From the IMG/VR virus record IMGVR_UViG_3300010885_030372, positions 1-23,643 of that record: a stretch of DNA of 23,643 nt. One strand, given 5' to 3'. The notes beneath the pieces are model-generated. The model was given only the letters and a program-made list of their open reading frames with translations, was not told the origin of the DNA and did no database searches. The position numbers were made by a program, and so were the translations under genes. Positions 21,540 to 23,643 of the stretch are shown one piece after another. How positions within the stretch are numbered: the stretch's first letter is position 1; every line of letters starts with the position of its first letter. The DNA comes from a virus.

Positions 21540-21887
21540 AGGCTGACCGGATAGTACCCTCTTCATCTGCATCGACCACCAACGCAGTCGATTCTGCGCG
21601 CTCGGCGGGACGCTTGCGAAGTCCCCATGAAAAGAAACTTGCTGCCCACCTTGAGGGCGAGTCCAATGGGCCTCGGCGTGATCGACCGTCTCAACGAACC
21701 CCGTGACTGCAAAAGTCAGGGCGTCGTTGCGGCGAAGCAAGTCGTGATGCCGATTCATTGCGTCCTGAGCGGCCTGCACTAAACCGACCTTGGCTAAGTG
21801 ATGCCCACCGTCGCCGTTTAGAACGGCGAGCAGATTGCCGACGGCGGCGCGGCCTTCGGGCGTGTTGAGTTCTTCGGCAAGGCTCAT
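21531..21887 (-). CDS. Uncharacterised 118-aa protein
   Basis: ATG 3 bases after the recombinase stop, without a clear ribosome site. The N-terminal half is Ala/Leu-rich and helical (AVGNLLAVLNGDGGHHLAKV, AQDAMNRHHDLLRRND); the C-terminal part contains HAEAHWTRP and WWSMQMKRV. No family recognised. Its place between the recombinase and the SbcC half suggests an accessory recombination protein, but this rests on context only. Confidence 0.7.
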   Translation of the reverse strand: MSLAEELNTPEGRAAVGNLLAVLNGDGGHHLAKVGLVQAAQDAMNRHHDLLRRNDALTFAVTGFVETVDHAEAHWTRPQGGQQVSFHGDFASVPPSAQNRLRWWSMQMKRVLSGQPWA

Positions 21888-21890
21888 AGG

Positions 21891-23105
21891 TCAGTCGTCG
21901 AAACTGAGAGAAGCGTCGCTCATAAGGTCAACGGGCGGTTCGTCTTCACCAACGACGGGCTCGTAATCATCATCCTCGACAAACTGCTTGGCCGATTCAC
22001 CGCTGCCAAGCACCGGACGAACAATCGAATCGACCAACTTGAAATCAGCGGGGTTATCGACCATGTGCTGCCGCATCTTCTCAATGCCCTGCAACTTGAG
22101 CGCGGAACCATCGGGCTTGGTCCAAGTGAACCAACCCGCGCCCTGCTTCTTGATGAAGCCGTGCGAAATGGCGATTTCCAGAATCGACCTGATATTATCA
22201 ACGCCCTGGCCACCACGCAGGTAGAAGATTTCCTCACGGCCCTGCGAGCGGGACATCTTGCACTTGACCGCCTTGACCTTGACTACGGAGCCGGAGACTT
22301 TATCCTCGACCTTGTGGGTCAGGTTGTTCATCTCTTTGGCCTGCTCGTACTGAACACGGCGAAGTTCAAGGCGCACGCTGGCGTAGAACTTCCAAGCGTT
22401 ACCACCCTGCGGCTTCGTGCTCGGGCCATGCCCCATCTTGCCGATTTCCGCACGGATCTGACTAATGCCGATTACCGCCGTTCCGGAACGCGCGATGATG
22501 CGCTTCAGGTTGGGCAACTCCTGAGACCACACGGCCTGCACTTCACCGACCTTGCCCTGCTCTGCGGCCTCAGAAAGATCGCGGTCCGTCAAACGACGAG
22601 GAATCGCCGCGCCCACAGAGTCGAACACGATCAGGTCCGCGCCCGCAGCGGCGTAAATCAAAGCGTACTTGATGCCGTCCTCGAGATTATCCGGCTGAAG
22701 CAACTCGAACTTATTTTCGTCCGTGACGGGCACGCCGAGGGCCATCGCGTAATCGGGAACGATGTCGTTCTCCCAGTCAACGTAGAGAACCGTGCCGCCC
22801 TCACGACAAACCTGAGCCGCAGCCGAGAGCGCGATTGAGGTTTTACCTGCGCCTTCGTGACCCCAAATCTGACTCACGCGGCCACGCGGAAAACCGGGGC
22901 ACGGCGCGACGCCAAATGAATTCGGGATGCCGCCGATCAAATGATCGAGCACAATGGAGCCGGACGATATATGGGGAAGTGACTCCTTCATGTCGTCGGC
23001 AGACATTTTGACGCGGACGTTCTCGAACTCTTCCTTGCGCTTATCGAGCGCGAACGCACGGGCTTTCGCCAATGCACCTACCGGAGTCGCTGATGCCTTA
23101 GCCAT
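21891..23105 (-). CDS. RecA/UvsX-like recombinase
   Basis: 404 residues from ATG 23103-23105 (AGGA 8 bases upstream); an extension to 23153 would sit inside the resolvase gene. Motifs: ISSGSIVLDHLIGGI like RecA ISTGSLSLDIALGAGG, Walker A GHEGAGKTS (82-90), VDWEN with catalytic-type E112, Walker B LIVFDSVGA (158-166), GISQIR (213-218), and GGNAWKFYASVRLELRR (234-250), which is nearly RecA GGNALKFYASVRLDIRR. It would form ATP-dependent filaments for strand exchange in recombination-dependent replication. The C-terminal ~45 residues are very acidic, as in RecA-family regulatory tails. Closer to bacterial RecA than to T4 UvsX by these motifs. Confidence 0.92.
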   Translation of the reverse strand: MAKASATPVGALAKARAFALDKRKEEFENVRVKMSADDMKESLPHISSGSIVLDHLIGGIPNSFGVAPCPGFPRGRVSQIWGHEGAGKTSIALSAAAQVCREGGTVLYVDWENDIVPDYAMALGVPVTDENKFELLQPDNLEDGIKYALIYAAAGADLIVFDSVGAAIPRRLTDRDLSEAAEQGKVGEVQAVWSQELPNLKRIIARSGTAVIGISQIRAEIGKMGHGPSTKPQGGNAWKFYASVRLELRRVQYEQAKEMNNLTHKVEDKVSGSVVKVKAVKCKMSRSQGREEIFYLRGGQGVDNIRSILEIAISHGFIKKQGAGWFTWTKPDGSALKLQGIEKMRQHMVDNPADFKLVDSIVRPVLGSGESAKQFVEDDDYEPVVGEDEPPVDLMSDASLSFDD

Positions 23106-23643
23106 TTTGTTCGTCCTGTTGAGCCTGTTGTGACCATAGGAAAAAGCGTTCATCCTCGCGGTAAATCACGCCACGCTGGACTTCTTTGCCCGCGTTCTTA
23201 CCGCGAATGAACTTCTTGACCTCGGTGAAATACTTGGTTTCCACCGCCGTCATACCCCCTTCTAGCAACTCTGAAGAAATCAGGTGCCAGAAGCGAGCGG
23301 AAAGCCGAGCGACTAAATAGGCGTCGGCCTCATTGTGGTTCCATTTCGAACCACTCGCATCGTGCATCGCGGCATCGACCATATCCTTTTTGTCCATCAC
23401 CCAACCTTTCGGACGGGCTAAGGACTCTCGGGCATGGGCCTTGACCTGCAACGGGGACCAAAAAACCACGTCGCATCGTTCAGACTTGAGGGCTTCGCAC
23501 GAGTATAAAAACAACCCGTACATCCCCTCGCTGAACAAATTGTCGAAGACGGGGAACTCGATCCCCACCCGATCAGGCTTGACCTCTCGAATCAAAGCCC
23601 GCAGGGATTCCCGTTGCGCGATGTAACGGTCTACGAACGTCAT
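23098..23643 (-). CDS. RuvC-like Holliday junction resolvase, N-terminus probably beyond right edge
   Basis: The frame is open to the window edge; an ATG occupies the last three bases, but 181 residues from there lack the first beta strand with the catalytic GxDxx Asp. Visible RuvC-type features: KPDRVGIEFPVF (E29 as second catalytic acid), then FWSPLQVKAHA, KKDMVDAA, and WNHNEADAYLVARL with the D/E pair near 104-107. RuvC-fold resolvases cut Holliday junctions during recombination and packaging. The last ~45 residues are a charged extension. It overlaps the recombinase by 8 bp. An alternative is a different RNase H-fold nuclease of the same superfamily. Confidence 0.75.
   Translation of the reverse strand: MTFVDRYIAQRESLRALIREVKPDRVGIEFPVFDNLFSEGMYGLFLYSCEALKSERCDVVFWSPLQVKAHARESLARPKGWVMDKKDMVDAAMHDASGSKWNHNEADAYLVARLSARFWHLISSELLEGGMTAVETKYFTEVKKFIRGKNAGKEVQRGVIYREDERFFLWSQQAQQDEQNG

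Noticed and set aside
22065-22838. Plus-strand frame of 257 codons opposite the recombinase
   Set aside because: Directly antisense to the RecA-like gene, whose motifs are unambiguous.

Overview
The window is a contiguous piece of a large, tailed, contractile (myovirus-like) bacteriophage genome. The left end encodes a contractile-tail sheath protein and other virion proteins. The right end encodes a dense replication and recombination block: RuvC-like resolvase, RecA/UvsX-like recombinase, SbcC/SbcD-like proteins, a Cas4/AddB-like nuclease, a DnaN-type sliding clamp, a DnaX-type clamp loader and a TOPRIM primase. There are no rRNA or tRNA genes and no host housekeeping genes. Genes are packed with 1 to 30 bp gaps or with GTGA, ATGA and TGATG overlaps. 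G+C is moderate to high, so antisense frames stay open for long stretches; one plus-strand frame of about 1000 codons is a shadow of the sheath gene. The host cannot be told from the window.

Layout, in the order of minus-strand transcription (right to left). (1) 23643-15116: recombination and replication. Partial RuvC-like resolvase, RecA-like recombinase, an unknown 118-aa protein, SbcC N-terminal half (Walker A plus a terminal CxxC), a TSPPY methyltransferase, SbcD, an Fe-S PD-(D/E)XK nuclease, a small coiled-coil protein, beta-type clamp, and a separate ABC-type ATPase half with signature, Walker B and H-loop. (2) 15119-11343: a Cys-rich/coiled-coil protein, an unknown protein, primase, a metallopeptidase-family protein and the DnaX-like clamp loader. 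(3) 11365-10126: a transcription module, a NusG-like protein followed by a protein with two sigma-region-4-like HTH segments. (4) 10095-6437: virion or virion-associated genes, including a Dps/ferritin-like protein with intact ferroxidase residues and a protein with a perfectly spaced 40-residue tandem repeat. (5) 6447-4322: an island of mixed orientation with small plus-strand genes, two minus-strand paralogues and an FmdB-type zinc ribbon protein. (6) 4216 to the left edge: a tail sheath of at least 1405 residues, still open at the edge.

The most notable unexplained signal is in the island. Four copies of a two-block element, GATTTTCGGTTTT then 16 bases then CGTCTGGAT(AGTGTAA), lie just upstream of three genes or gene pairs, on both strands, with identical spacing. 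They look like promoters for a non-housekeeping sigma factor. The same window encodes a sigma-region-4-like protein and a NusG-like protein that could belong to a phage transcription programme; that link is inference.

Working together: the recombinase, the SbcCD-like complex (apparently split into two ATPase polypeptides), the Fe-S nuclease and the resolvase would form a recombination-dependent replication and repair system. Clamp, clamp loader and primase are replisome parts; polymerase and helicase must lie outside the window. The NusG/sigma-like pair sits between replication and virion genes, where a switch to late transcription would be expected.
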